Positions 53,458 to 62,643 of a DNA stretch of 64,000 bases are shown in pieces. The translations under genes were made by a program, and so were the position numbers. Source of the stretch: Saprospiraceae bacterium (GTDB taxonomy: Bacteria; Bacteroidota; Bacteroidia; Chitinophagales; Saprospiraceae); NCBI GenBank assembly GCA_026129545.1, contig JAHCHX010000001.1, forward strand, positions 1,425,501 to 1,489,500. Reading direction: 5' to 3'. A model generated the notes under the pieces. That model was not told where the DNA came from and ran no database searches. It worked only from the letters and a program-made list of their open reading frames with translations. Each line of letters opens with the position of its first letter. Positions within the stretch are counted from its first letter, which is position 1.

Positions 53458-54018
53458 TCAAAACTCCAACACAATCACCCGCCAAACTTCACCCGTCGTC
53501 GCGTCAGGATAAATGTGCAAAGTCTGAAACCCCACCCGCTCGTGCGCGCGCATGGAACGGGTGTTTCGCTCGGCCACTTCCGTCACCGTAAAATCGTAGC
53601 GCAGGCGATACTCCGCCTTCATTTTGTGGTATAAACCATCGAAAATGCCCATGCCGCGATACCCTTCGGCGACACAGATTTGACCCATCACAAACCAGCG
53701 CGGGTTATCTTTCAAAGACTTATTTTTCCAGGACAAACCATTCAGCATTTCAAACATCGGCTCTAAAATCGGCACCTGCGGTGCGAATTCGCGCGGCATC
53801 ACGAGCGCATAGCCAACCACTTGCTCACCGTCTTTGGCGATGACAGCGGGGGCGACCTCGTTCATGCGCTGCAACACCGCAGGGTCGTGGCGCACGGTGA
53901 CGAACCCTTGGCTCGCCATCGTTTCGGCAGAAAGCGAGGTCGGCAGGTTTTGCGCCTGCAAATCGAGAATTTGTCGCACTTCATCAGGTGTGGCGACGGT
54001 GGTGAAAATGATTCCCAT
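53458..54018 (-). CDS. GNAT-family N-acetyltransferase
   Basis: The 186-residue protein has the GNAT acetyl-CoA site around QICVAEGYRGMGIFDGLYHK (R/QxxGxG/A type) and the C-terminal VTEVAERNTRSMRAHERVGF. The acceptor is unknown. ATG at 54018 (MGIIFTTVATPDEV) is chosen because a consensus -7 element (TATTTTTG) overlaps the alternative upstream ATG at 54039, which would put that ATG before the transcript start. Confidence 0.85.
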   Translation of the reverse strand: MGIIFTTVATPDEVRQILDLQAQNLPTSLSAETMASQGFVTVRHDPAVLQRMNEVAPAVIAKDGEQVVGYALVMPREFAPQVPILEPMFEMLNGLSWKNKSLKDNPRWFVMGQICVAEGYRGMGIFDGLYHKMKAEYRLRYDFTVTEVAERNTRSMRAHERVGFQTLHIYPDATTGEVWRVIVLEF

Positions 54019-54036
54019 TGGCAAAATTTTATTTTT

Positions 54037-54044
54037 CAAAAATA
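54037..54044 (-). promoter_or_regulatory. -7 promoter element of the acetyltransferase gene
   Basis: On the minus strand TATTTTTG matches TAnnTTTG exactly, 18 bases upstream of ATG 54018, and decides the start choice. Confidence 0.5.
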
Positions 54045-54183
54045 AGTCACTTCATTCGATTATTCACTTTTCAGAAAACTCCTACTTTCGGCGCTACAAT
54101 TCGTTGGCGGTCCACCAAAGAAATGATGGTGAAATCTATCGGCAGCGCAACGAACAACTTTCAACGAACAACAAACAACGAAA

Positions 54184-55314
54184 ATGACGCTTGGCATTTT
54201 GAAAGAAGGCGACGGCGAGCAGCGTGTGGCCGTCACGCCCGATGCGGTTCCGACCTTGTTAAAATTAGGTTTTCAAAAAATTCTGGTTGAAAGCGGCGCG
54301 GGCGACACGGCTTTTTTCGACGACGCAAGTTACACCAAACAAGGCGCGCAAATCGCTGACACAGCGACGGTTCTGAAAGAATCGAACCTTTTGGTCAAAA
54401 TCCATCCGCTCCCGAAAGCTGCACTCGGCAAACTCTCCGCAGGTCAAATTCTCATCGGCCAGTTCAACCCGCTCGTGCAAAAAGAAGTGGTGGACGACCT
54501 GCTGAAATCAGGCATTTCGGCTTTCAGCCTCGACCTCGCGCCGCGCACCACCCGCGCTCAGGCGCTCGACGTGCTTTCCTCGATGGCGACGGTGGCGGGC
54601 TACAAAGCCGTGTTGACGGCGGCCAACCACCTCCCGACTTTTTTCCCGATGTTCATGACTGCCGCAGGCACGATTAAACCCGCCAAAGTGCTCATCCTCG
54701 GCGCGGGCGTGGCAGGCCTCCAAGCCATCGCGACGGCCAAACGCCTCGGCGCAGTGGTGGAAGCCTTCGACGTGCGGGCTGCCGCGAAAGAAGAGGTGCT
54801 GAGCCTCGGCGCCAAATTCGTGGAAGTGGAAGGCGCGGTGGACGACAAATCGGCAGGCGGCTATGCAGTGGAGCAAACCGAAGAATTCAAACAAAAACAG
54901 GCGCAACTCATTCACGACCACGCCGTTGCAGCCGACGTGGTGATTTGCACGGCGCAGATTCCGGGTCGCAAAGCGCCGCTCTTGCTTCGCAAAGACACCG
55001 TCGCCGCCATGAAATCCGGCGCGGTCATCGTGGATTTGGCAGCCTCCACCGGCGGCAACTGCGAGGTGACGGAGAACGGGAAAACGATTCGCCACAACAA
55101 CGTGACCATCATCGGCGACTCGAATCTTCCGGCTTCAATTCCGAAAGACGCGAGCGTGATGTACGGCAAAAACATCATCAACTTCCTCAAACTCATCATG
55201 CTCAAAGGCGAGTTGAGCCTCAATTTCGAGGACGACATCGTGGCGGCGACTTGCGTGGCGCACAAGGGCGAGATATTAAGTGAAAGGTTGAAGCAGGTGA
55301 TGGCGACTGCGTAA
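54184..55314 (+). CDS. pntA: NAD(P) transhydrogenase subunit alpha 1 (NAD-binding)
   Basis: The 376-residue protein covers domain I of the proton-translocating transhydrogenase. It begins LGILKEGDGEQRVAVTPDAV and has the NAD-binding LILGAGVAGLQAIATAKRLG and the RQD-loop region FDVRAAAKEEV. The C-terminus ends before the membrane part, so the alpha subunit is split into two genes, as in Rhodospirillum. With the next two products it couples proton flow to hydride transfer from NADH to NADP+. Confidence 0.95.
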   Translation: MTLGILKEGDGEQRVAVTPDAVPTLLKLGFQKILVESGAGDTAFFDDASYTKQGAQIADTATVLKESNLLVKIHPLPKAALGKLSAGQILIGQFNPLVQKEVVDDLLKSGISAFSLDLAPRTTRAQALDVLSSMATVAGYKAVLTAANHLPTFFPMFMTAAGTIKPAKVLILGAGVAGLQAIATAKRLGAVVEAFDVRAAAKEEVLSLGAKFVEVEGAVDDKSAGGYAVEQTEEFKQKQAQLIHDHAVAADVVICTAQIPGRKAPLLLRKDTVAAMKSGAVIVDLAASTGGNCEVTENGKTIRHNNVTIIGDSNLPASIPKDASVMYGKNIINFLKLIMLKGELSLNFEDDIVAATCVAHKGEILSERLKQVMATA

Positions 55315-55361
55315 TTCGTCCTTTGTAGTCATTGAAGCCATTGCGTCATTTTTGTATCTTC

Positions 55362-55504
55362 GAACACTCTACGTTTGTCATCCTGTAAGGAACTGTCCGC
55401 TCTACGAACACTCTACGTTTGTCATTCTGCAAGAATCTACCAGACAATCACTTTTCGGATGATTCGATGAATGAATCTTGGGTAGATTCTTACAGAATGA
55501 CAAA
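55362..55504. repeat. Direct and inverted repeats inside the transhydrogenase operon
   Basis: A motif starting GAACACTCTACGTTTGTCAT occurs at 55362 and again at 55406, 44 bases apart. The second copy runs into a 24-base arm (55418-55441) that is inverted at 55481-55504 with one mismatch (GGTAGATTCTTACAGAATGA at its core). The right arm ends 15 bases before the next start codon. A related CACCCTGTAAGG sequence occurs near 41728. It is probably a mobile palindromic element or a processing hairpin between the subunit genes. Confidence 0.75.
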
Positions 55505-55519
55505 AAAATAAAACGTCCA

Positions 55520-55822
55520 ATGTCAGAATTTTTTCTTGAAAATCAATCCCTTATCTACATCGTCATCCTGTCCATCCTTTTGGGTATCGAGGTGATTTCC
55601 AACGTGCCGGCCATCCTGCACACGCCGCTCATGTCGGGCGCGAATGCTATTCACGGCGTCGTCATCATCGGTGCCATCATCGTGATGGGCCACGCCTCGA
55701 GTGACGATTATCTCGCGCTCACGTTGGGTTTTCTCGCCGTTTTGCTCGGCACGCTCAACGTGGTCGGCGGCTTCGTCGTCACCAACCGGATGCTGGAAAT
55801 GTTTAAGAAAAAGAAGGGTTGA
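55520..55822 (+). CDS. NAD(P) transhydrogenase subunit alpha 2 (membrane)
   Basis: The 100-residue protein MSEFFLENQSLIYIVILSIL has three hydrophobic helices and the conserved EVISNVPAILHTPLMSGANA, typical of the membrane part of the alpha subunit (PntAb). It forms part of the proton channel. ATG at 55520 follows directly after the inverted repeat; an earlier in-frame start at 55478 would lie in the repeat. Confidence 0.93.
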   Translation: MSEFFLENQSLIYIVILSILLGIEVISNVPAILHTPLMSGANAIHGVVIIGAIIVMGHASSDDYLALTLGFLAVLLGTLNVVGGFVVTNRMLEMFKKKKG

Positions 55823-55902
55823 TGAAGGTTGATAAAGGTTTATGAAGGTTTATTATCAACCCTTATCAACCCTTATCAACCCTCATCAACCCTCATCAAC
55901 CT
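55816..55902. repeat. Ten-base tandem repeat hairpin between pntA2 and pntB
   Basis: Five copies of TATCAACCCT or CATCAACCCT lie in a row after a complementary stretch of GGTTGATGAAGGTTGATAAA type, so the spacer can fold into a long hairpin. It overlaps the end of the alpha-2 gene and ends eight bases before the beta-subunit ATG, hence may tune translation of the beta subunit. Confidence 0.75.
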
Positions 55903-55909
55903 ACCGAAA

Positions 55910-57301
55910 ATGTCAAAATTCTTACTCGAATTCTCCTACCTCATCGGCTCCATCACCTTCATTGTGGGGCTTAAAATGTTGAGCCATCCCGACAGTGCCC
56001 GCAAGGGAAATCTCGTAGCGGCAGCCGGGATGCTTATCGCCATCGTCGCGACGATTTTTTTTCATGAAAAAGACGGCCAACCTATTGGCAACATCCCTTG
56101 GATACTGGCGGCCATAGTCATCGGCACGGTCATCGGCTGGCTCATGGCGATGAAAGTAAAAATGACCGCCATGCCGCAAATGGTTTCGTTTTTCAACGGT
56201 ATGGGCGGCGCGTGTGCGGCGATTATTTCCATCGTCGAATACAACGCGCACCCCGAAGGGTCGGCGGGCTACCTGCTCACCGTGTTCCTCGGCCTGGTCA
56301 TCGGCAGCGTGTCGTTTAGCGGCAGCATAGTGGCCTATGGCAAGTTGGACGAAAAAATAAAAGACATCAACGCCTCTTACCTGACCTACCTGAATCTCGC
56401 TTTGTTGGCATTGATTTTTATCGTGCTGGGCGTGGCGATATTCTCGGCGGCGACCTTCGGCCACACTGTTGTATGGATTTTGCTGGCCTTGTCACTGCTC
56501 TACGGCGTGTTGTTCGTCATGCCCATCGGCGGCGCGGATATGCCGGTCGTCATTTCGCTGCTCAACTCGTTCACGGGTATGGCGGCGGCCTTCGGCGGCT
56601 TTTTGTACAACAACCAGGTCATGCTCACGGGCGGTATTCTGGTCGGCTCGGCGGGTACGATTCTGACGGTTTTGATGTGCAAAGCGATGAACCGTTCCTT
56701 GCTGAATGTCATCATCGGCTCCTTCGGCGGCGGTGGCGCAGCAGGCGCGAAAGGCGCATCGGGCGAACAAGTCGCCAAAGAAATCAACCTGACCGACGCG
56801 GCCATCACTTGCGCGTATGCCAGCAAAGTCGCCATCGTGCCGGGCTACGGCCTCGCGGTGGCGCAGGCGCAGCATATATGCCATGAACTGGAGAAAAAAC
56901 TCGAAGAAAAAGGCGTGGAAGTCTATTACGCCATCCACCCGGTGGCAGGCCGGATGCCGGGGCACATGAACGTGTTGCTTGCCGAAGCCGACGTGCCGTA
57001 CCCGAAACTCGTGGAAATGGAAGACGCCAACCCGCAAATGCCTTCGACCGACGTAGTTATCGTGGTCGGCGCGAACGACGTGGTGAACCCAGCCGCCGAA
57101 AACGACCCCGGCAGCCCGATTTACGGGATGCCTGTGCTGAAAGTGTGGGATGCGAAAAGCACCATCGTGCTCAAACGCAGTATGCGCGCAGGCTACGCGG
57201 GCATCGAAAACGAACTATTTTTCCTGCCCAAAACCAAGATGCTCTTCGGCGACGCGAAGGATACTTTGCAGAAGTTAGTGGGAGAGTTGAAGGAGTTGTG
57301 A
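55910..57301 (+). CDS. pntB: NAD(P) transhydrogenase subunit beta
   Basis: The 463-residue protein has about nine membrane helices in its first 270 residues (LLEFSYLIGSITFIVGLKML, GGADMPVVISLLNSFTGMAA). A soluble NADP-binding domain III follows, with VPGYGLAVAQAQHICHEL, HPVAGRMPGHMNVLLAEADV and VVIVVGANDVVNPAA. It is full length. ATG at 55910 follows the tandem-repeat spacer; the open frame upstream is repeat-derived. Confidence 0.96.
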   Translation: MSKFLLEFSYLIGSITFIVGLKMLSHPDSARKGNLVAAAGMLIAIVATIFFHEKDGQPIGNIPWILAAIVIGTVIGWLMAMKVKMTAMPQMVSFFNGMGGACAAIISIVEYNAHPEGSAGYLLTVFLGLVIGSVSFSGSIVAYGKLDEKIKDINASYLTYLNLALLALIFIVLGVAIFSAATFGHTVVWILLALSLLYGVLFVMPIGGADMPVVISLLNSFTGMAAAFGGFLYNNQVMLTGGILVGSAGTILTVLMCKAMNRSLLNVIIGSFGGGGAAGAKGASGEQVAKEINLTDAAITCAYASKVAIVPGYGLAVAQAQHICHELEKKLEEKGVEVYYAIHPVAGRMPGHMNVLLAEADVPYPKLVEMEDANPQMPSTDVVIVVGANDVVNPAAENDPGSPIYGMPVLKVWDAKSTIVLKRSMRAGYAGIENELFFLPKTKMLFGDAKDTLQKLVGELKEL

Positions 57302-57318
57302 CCTTCGATGTACGACTT

Positions 57319-57655
57319 TTGCCGTTGTTGGCGTCCCGCCAACAACAAGCGGCGGAGTGAGCGGCCAAACCTGAAACTCAGATGCGCTTGGCATCGCTCG
57401 CACGGTGTTGTCGGCGAGACGCACGACAACGGCAAAAAATCGCCTACGAGCCAGACCTTATCGTTTTTTGCCGTTGTTGGCGTCCCGCCAACAACAAGCG
57501 GCGGAGTGAGCGGCCAAACCTGAAACTCAGATGCACTTGGCATCGCTCGCACGGTGTTGTCGGCGAGACGCACGACAACGGCACAGAGGATTTTCTTGCC
57601 GTTGTTGGCGTCCCGCCAACAACAAACGGCGGAGTGAGCGGCCAAACCTGAAACT
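57319..57655. repeat. Three two-hairpin REP/BIME-like units upstream of the transposase
   Basis: Units lie at 57319-57435, 57468-57583 and 57596-57655 (the last truncated). A full unit is about 116 bases and starts TTGCCGTTGTTGGCG and ends CGACAACGGCA. It holds two related hairpins: GTTGTTGGCG-TCC-CGCCAACAAC (57324-57346 in unit 1) and GTTGTCGGCG-AGA-CGC-A-CGACAAC (57407-57430), in a head-to-head arrangement with outer ends TTGCCGTTGT/ACAACGGCAA. Open frames through them are repeat translations, not genes. Confidence 0.93.
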
Positions 57656-57684
57656 TGAATAAAAATCCATGCGAAAGCGAACAG

Positions 57685-58197
57685 ATGTACCACCGCTACT
57701 ACGACATCTATTTCACCACCGCCACCATTCTCGAATGGAAACACCTGCTTCGGCAAAATGCCATGAAGGATTTGATAATCAACTCCTTGCGGTTTTTGGT
57801 GAAAGAGAAACGAGCGGTCGTGTACGCATTTGTCATCATGCCCAACCACATCCATTTGGTGTGGCACATCCCTGAAGAACACACATTGACAAATGTAAAA
57901 GCCTCGCTGCTCTCCTTCACTGCGCACCAGTTCAGAAAAATTTTATTGGCTGAAAACCCGACAGAATTAGAGCGATACCGAGTAGATTTGTCAGACCGAA
58001 CTTATCAGTTTTGGGAGAGAAACCCTTTGTCGGTAGCGATTTACCACGACGAAGTGTTTTGGCAGAAGGTGCAGTATATTCATTGGAATCCCTGCACGGA
58101 GAAATGGCGATTGGCTGAATCACCTGAACTGTACAAGTATTCTTCGGCGTACTTAGTGGACGGACAGCCTTATTGGGATTTCGTGACATTGGGTTGA
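57685..58197 (+). CDS. REP-associated tyrosine transposase (RAYT, Y1/IS200-like)
   Basis: The 170-residue protein has the Y1 transposase core: the HUH motif in VIMPNHIHLVWH (His55 and His57) and the catalytic tyrosine in VQYIHWNP (Tyr131). These enzymes nick single-stranded DNA at REP hairpins. It is flanked by three copies of a two-hairpin repeat upstream and two downstream, the classic RAYT/REP association. ATG at 57685 is preferred to a TTG at 57655 that lies at the end of a truncated repeat unit. Catalytic residues look intact, so the protein may be active. Confidence 0.9.
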   Translation: MYHRYYDIYFTTATILEWKHLLRQNAMKDLIINSLRFLVKEKRAVVYAFVIMPNHIHLVWHIPEEHTLTNVKASLLSFTAHQFRKILLAENPTELERYRVDLSDRTYQFWERNPLSVAIYHDEVFWQKVQYIHWNPCTEKWRLAESPELYKYSSAYLVDGQPYWDFVTLG

Positions 58198-58232
58198 GTT
58201 GGAGGTGCGATTTGGGTTCGCTGAGTTTGGTC

Positions 58233-58499
58233 GCTGACTCCGCCGTTTGTTATCGGCGTCCCGCCAACAACAAGCGGCGGAGTCAGCGGCCAAACCTGAA
58301 ACTCAGATGCACTTGGCATCGCTCGCACGGTGTTGTCGGCGAGACGCACGACAACGGCACAGAGATACAGAAAAAAATTTTTTTTGCCGTTGTTGGCGTC
58401 CCGCCAACAACAAGCGGCGGAGTCAGCGGCCAAACCTGAAACTCAGATGCGCTTGGCCTCTCACGCGCAATGTTGTCGGCGAGACGCACGACAACGGCA
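58233..58499. repeat. Two two-hairpin REP/BIME-like units downstream of the transposase
   Basis: Units lie at 58233-58359 and 58384-58499. They match the upstream units but carry GGAGTCAGCGG where the upstream copies have GGAGTGAGCGG. The first one has an altered left end in which GCTGACTCCGCCG (58233-58245) pairs with CGGCGGAGTCAGC (58275-58287), making a longer palindrome. The second ends 33 bases before the dioxygenase ATG. Confidence 0.93.
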
Positions 58500-58532
58500 C
58501 AGAGGATTTTAGAAAAAATAAACCGCATCACC

Positions 58533-59357
58533 ATGTCCCGCCGCCACTTCACCACCTACCGCCTCAGCCCCGAAGAAATCCGCCAATACCGCGAGCAAGG
58601 CTACCTCGTGCTGCACGACGTGCTGACAGAGGAAGAAATGGCGACGCTCGACCCGTGGTTCGAGCATTTTATCACGGGCAAAGAGCCAAACATGGGCCGG
58701 GATTTTTGCGACATGAGCCAGCCTTACGGCACGCCGGTGGAGGAATTTCGCCTCGTCAATGCTATGCTGCCGAGCGTCTATCGCCCGGAATTCAAGAACA
58801 ACATTTTCCACCAAGTGGCGCAAAGTATTGCCGACCAACTCTACCACGAAGGCGAGGCAGCGATGGATTACGAGCAGTTTTTGGCGAAAAAACCCAACAA
58901 GGCACAAGCGGAATTTGCCATGCACCAAGACTTGGGCTACTGGCCGAAAACGAAAAACACCTGGACGGCGACTTTTTCCCTCGCGCTCAACGACGCGACG
59001 ACGGAAAACGGCTGTCTCCAAGTCGTGCCCGGCTCGAACCGCGAGCCTGAACTGCGCCCCCACCGCCCCAAAGATTATGGTTACCAGCAAGAAGGCGAAG
59101 TCAGCCGCGACGACTCTCACACCCTCGTCATTGAAATGAAACCCGACGATAAAATCATTTTCCTGCCCGTCAAGCGCGGCAGCGTCACCATCCACGATGA
59201 GCGCATTGTGCACGGCTCCGGAGGCAACTACACCGACGCATGGCGCAAAACTTATGTCATGGCTTTCCGCGATGCCAACACCATCGCCGAAGAGCGGGCA
59301 ATGGGCTTCACTCACTCGCACAATGACACGGTGGATTGGGCGGAGATTATCAAGTGA
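58533..59357 (+). CDS. Phytanoyl-CoA dioxygenase (PhyH) family protein
   Basis: The 274-residue protein has the Fe(II)/2-oxoglutarate dioxygenase triad in MHQDLGYW (His and Asp) and HGSGGNYTDAWRKTYVMAF (distal His and the Arg for 2-oxoglutarate). It also has the family N-terminus LSPEEIRQYREQGYLVL. It hydroxylates a small molecule; the substrate is unknown. It lies just after the last REP-like unit, with no obvious operon partner. Confidence 0.85.
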   Translation: MSRRHFTTYRLSPEEIRQYREQGYLVLHDVLTEEEMATLDPWFEHFITGKEPNMGRDFCDMSQPYGTPVEEFRLVNAMLPSVYRPEFKNNIFHQVAQSIADQLYHEGEAAMDYEQFLAKKPNKAQAEFAMHQDLGYWPKTKNTWTATFSLALNDATTENGCLQVVPGSNREPELRPHRPKDYGYQQEGEVSRDDSHTLVIEMKPDDKIIFLPVKRGSVTIHDERIVHGSGGNYTDAWRKTYVMAFRDANTIAEERAMGFTHSHNDTVDWAEIIK

Positions 59358-59378
59358 GGTTTTACTGAATCATCGCCT

Positions 59379-59846
59379 CTATTTTAGTTGACTCAACGTG
59401 ATTGATATGGCATTGCAATATGGATGGTATTGGTCTAGAAAAGGGTCTATTTGCCACTCACGCACAGTTTTGCCTGATTTCATTTTGATGTAATAGACAC
59501 CTTGGTCAGCGCAGTCGGGGCATCCAAGTGTGCCGTTGGGTTCGTTAAGTAAAATTGAGGGAAACTCGGACAAGAGCGCCTGTGCAACGAGGACTTTATC
59601 GGTAGGAAGGCTCGTGGTGCCGAAGGCGATGTTGCCCGTCGAAAATTGAGTGTAGGTGATGTCGGCATCAGGGAAAAGTTGCTGGTTCTCTAATTTGTAC
59701 AGCATCACGCAGCTGCTACCCACACAAAAACCAGAAGCCCTTCCAAAGATGAAGTAGTCGAGTTTGTCAAGGTCTATGGGAGAAGTAGTGTCTTTTTTGC
59801 AGCCAAGAATCAGCAAGAGCAACAACAGGAGAGATATTTTTTTCAT
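59379..59846 (-). CDS. Putative lipoprotein of unknown function
   Basis: The 155-residue protein MKKISLLLLLLLILGCKKDT has a strong lipoprotein signal with Cys16. The mature part contains four further cysteines in FCVGSSC and GCPDCA, possibly two disulfides or a metal site, and ends QYHPYCNAISITL. No family recognised. ATG at 59846 starts at the signal; an in-frame ATG ten codons upstream is less likely. Expression is likely independent of the AAA+ gene, with a poly-G-rich spacer between. Confidence 0.6.
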   Translation of the reverse strand: MKKISLLLLLLLILGCKKDTTSPIDLDKLDYFIFGRASGFCVGSSCVMLYKLENQQLFPDADITYTQFSTGNIAFGTTSLPTDKVLVAQALLSEFPSILLNEPNGTLGCPDCADQGVYYIKMKSGKTVREWQIDPFLDQYHPYCNAISITLSQLK

Positions 59847-59933
59847 CGCGCATTGTTTTTGGGAAAAAGACGGCATATCCCCCGCGTTTGGTTGGGTGCT
59901 TCTGTTCAGTAATAGAATTGGGAGGGGGGGGCG

Positions 59934-62585
59934 CTACTTTCCAAACCCTATTCCTCTGCGCACAAACAGGTTCAATTTATCCTTGTCGAAGGTGAACGTT
60001 GCCACATCGTCCAACGAGATGGTGTGGGTCAGTGGCTCTTCCTTGATTTTGGCTGCTGCGACACGGAGATTTTGGTTTTTGATGGCCTCCAACACGACTT
60101 GGCGCACGGTGCGAGCATTGCCAAAGTATTTGTCGCGGAATTGGTGGAGGAAGGCCATGTATTTGCCCAAGTGTTCGCGGGCCTCTTCTTCCACGCGGTA
60201 ATTTTCTTGCTGGAACATGAACAGGGCGATTTCGAGCAATTCCTCTGGGCTATAGTCTTCGAAGCGCAGCACTTTGTCGAATCGGCTGGCCAATCCCGGG
60301 TTTGCCTTTAGGAAGTTGTCCATGCTTTCGGGATAGCCGGCCACAAACACGAAGAACTCGCCGCGCTTGTCTTCCATGCGTTTGAGCAAGGTCTGGATAG
60401 CCTCGTCGCCAAAGTCGCCACCATGCGAGCCGCGACTGGGGGTGGTCAGGGAATATGCCTCGTCTATGAAAAGCACACCGCCCATTGCCTCGTCCACACG
60501 CTCGGCGGTCTTGATAGCCGTCTGGCCCACAAAGCCCGCTACCAGTCCCTGACGGTCGGTTTCGACAGTGTGGCCACGCTCCAGCACTCCAAGCGCCTTG
60601 TATATCTTGGCAAGTATGCGGGCGACCGTGGTTTTGCCGGTGCCGGGGTTGCCCACAAATACGGTGTGGAGGTAGAAGCGCCCGAGCACGTCGCGCCCTG
60701 TTTCGCGGTAGTAGCGCACCAGATGGACAAGTTCACGAATGTCTTTTTTGACATTCTGCATCCCGATGAGGCTGTCGAGTTCGTGCAGTGCCTTGATGAG
60801 CAGGTTTTCATCCACCGGGATGTGCGGCAGGATGCGTTTGCGTGCCACACGCACCTTGTCCACGTCGTCGCTGAGTATCACCCGCAGTGCTTCTGGCGGC
60901 AAATCGCGCACCTCTGGATGGGCCATGATGCGCAAGCCGAGTTGTATTTTGGCTTTGTCAATAAGGTCGTGCACAAAACGGGCGTTGCCAAAAGCGCGGT
61001 CGCGGCTGCGGAATGCCTCAGTGATAAGTTCATCCACCAATTCCTTGGCCTCTTTGGAAAGGGTGACTTCTTTTTCGCGGGCGGCGTATTCGGCGATTTG
61101 GCTGAGTTCCTGCGGCAGGTAGTCGGGGAACTCGAAGGTGAGCTTGAAACGGCTGCGGAGGCCAGGGTTGCTGTCCAAGAAAGTTTTCATTTCTTTCGGA
61201 TAGCCTGCCACGATGATGGCAATGTCGCCGGGGCCGTTGGAGAGTTCTTTCACCAAAATCTCAACAACTTCGCGTCCAAAATCCTTGGAATCCTCGGTGC
61301 TGCGTGCCAGCGCGTAGGCTTCGTCAATGAACAGTACGCCGCCCCGTGCCATCTCAATCGCATCTTTCACTTTAGGTGCGGTCTGGCCAATGTACTCTCC
61401 CACCAAATCGGTGCGGTCCACTTCATGGACGTGGCCCTTGGTAAGCAGCCCCATTTTTTTGTAGAGGCGGCCCATCATTTTGGCGACGGTGGTTTTGCCC
61501 GTTCCCGGATTGCCGATGAACACGGAATGCACGTTGATGCCATCTTTCTCCTCGAAGCCTTTTTCCTTTCTAAGTTGCAGGAATTGAATGTATTGCGCGT
61601 GTTCGCGGACTTTCATTTTTATTTCGGAGAGGCCGATAAGCGCGTCCAATTTTTGCAACACTTCTTCGAATGTCTCGGTGTCTTCCACTTCGGGTTGCAA
61701 GAAAATATGTTGGCCTTTGTCGGGCAGCCACACGCTGTTCACACCTTCTTCCCAGTCCAGCCCCACTTCAAATGGCATGATGGCAAGCAGTTGGTCCATG
61801 AATACGATTTCGGCGGTGTAGCGGTCATTACGCCACGAACCTTTCACGTTGCTCCCCCATCCGGCGGTGATTTTTAGAGTGTCATCGCTTTTTTCCACTC
61901 GATGAAGCCGCACCACTTGCCCCTTCAACTCGCGAGCATCGTTGTAAAATTTGATAAACAGCTCGCACTGCCATTGCTTGCTCGGCAGTAGGTTTTTGAG
62001 CGCCACTTCGGCGTATATGTAGCGCGTGTCCTCGCTGTGAAATCGCTTCATGTAGGCACGTTCGAACTCGGGCGTGTCGTCGTAAGGCCCTTCGTACATT
62101 CGCAGAGAGGTGATTTGGCAATATGGATTCTCCGTCTTGGTAAGCTGGCGACCTGCGTCCTCGATGTAGAAATACTTGGTGGCGACTTTCTCTCCCTCAA
62201 TCCAAGCCTCCCAATAGTAGGTTCCTTTTTTCCAAAAAACGCCTTCTTGCTTGTTGCCCCACCCTTCGCGGATGTAGCCCACTGGGTCGTATTTACTCAC
62301 TTTGCGGCGGAAAGGCAGGTTGCAGATTTCCTTGCGTTGTTTTTTCACCGAGTAGCAGCGAATCTCTACGTTTACTTCCCAATCCTCGATGTCGAAGTAT
62401 TTGTTGTAAAACGAGAGCTCGGCGTATATATAGGTGGTCTCCAAGCGGTCGAATACTTGGCGATACTTCTTCTTGTTGTCGGCCAGCCATTCGGTGGAGG
62501 CGTATATCTTCAATTCGCGGAATTTCCAGCGTTTGAATTCCCCGCTTTCTTGCGGTGCTTGCGATTGATGGGTTCCAAATTGCAT
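59934..62585 (-). CDS. Double AAA+ ATPase of CbxX/CfqX-SpoVK type with duplicated N-terminal beta domain
   Basis: The 883-residue protein has two AAA+ modules of the CbxX/CfqX family. The first has Walker [10 protein letters not shown] at 358-366 and Walker [12 protein letters not shown]. The second has Walker A at 645-653 and Walker [12 protein letters not shown], each with a GNAR sensor/arginine region. The first 300 residues hold two tandem copies of a beta-rich domain I do not recognise: copy 1 has [20 protein letters not shown] and [20 protein letters not shown]; copy 2 has [19 protein letters not shown] and [19 protein letters not shown]. Probably a remodelling ATPase; partners unknown. 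It follows the LytTR gene on the same strand. Confidence 0.88.
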   Translation of the reverse strand: MQFGTHQSQAPQESGEFKRWKFRELKIYASTEWLADNKKKYRQVFDRLETTYIYAELSFYNKYFDIEDWEVNVEIRCYSVKKQRKEICNLPFRRKVSKYDPVGYIREGWGNKQEGVFWKKGTYYWEAWIEGEKVATKYFYIEDAGRQLTKTENPYCQITSLRMYEGPYDDTPEFERAYMKRFHSEDTRYIYAEVALKNLLPSKQWQCELFIKFYNDARELKGQVVRLHRVEKSDDTLKITAGWGSNVKGSWRNDRYTAEIVFMDQLLAIMPFEVGLDWEEGVNSVWLPDKGQHIFLQPEVEDTETFEEVLQKLDALIGLSEIKMKVREHAQYIQFLQLRKEKGFEEKDGINVHSVFIGNPGTGKTTVAKMMGRLYKKMGLLTKGHVHEVDRTDLVGEYIGQTAPKVKDAIEMARGGVLFIDEAYALARSTEDSKDFGREVVEILVKELSNGPGDIAIIVAGYPKEMKTFLDSNPGLRSRFKLTFEFPDYLPQELSQIAEYAAREKEVTLSKEAKELVDELITEAFRSRDRAFGNARFVHDLIDKAKIQLGLRIMAHPEVRDLPPEALRVILSDDVDKVRVARKRILPHIPVDENLLIKALHELDSLIGMQNVKKDIRELVHLVRYYRETGRDVLGRFYLHTVFVGNPGTGKTTVARILAKIYKALGVLERGHTVETDRQGLVAGFVGQTAIKTAERVDEAMGGVLFIDEAYSLTTPSRGSHGGDFGDEAIQTLLKRMEDKRGEFFVFVAGYPESMDNFLKANPGLASRFDKVLRFEDYSPEELLEIALFMFQQENYRVEEEAREHLGKYMAFLHQFRDKYFGNARTVRQVVLEAIKNQNLRVAAAKIKEEPLTHTISLDDVATFTFDKDKLNLFVRRGIGFGK

Positions 62586-62643
62586 AAAGTCGCTCGGTCG
62601 AGTAATAAGTTTTGAGGGGTGGGCTGTGGATGGTCGCGCAACA

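Noticed and set aside
57308..58512. Several short open frames around the transposase
   Set aside because: They are repeat translations with the same peptide (GVPPTTSGGVSGQT) recurring in each unit and no homology to known proteins.
60423..61877. 484-codon open frame antisense to the AAA+ gene
   Set aside because: It mirrors the codon structure of a clearly real gene and shows no recognisable domain. Long antisense frames like this are expected opposite GC-rich coding DNA.
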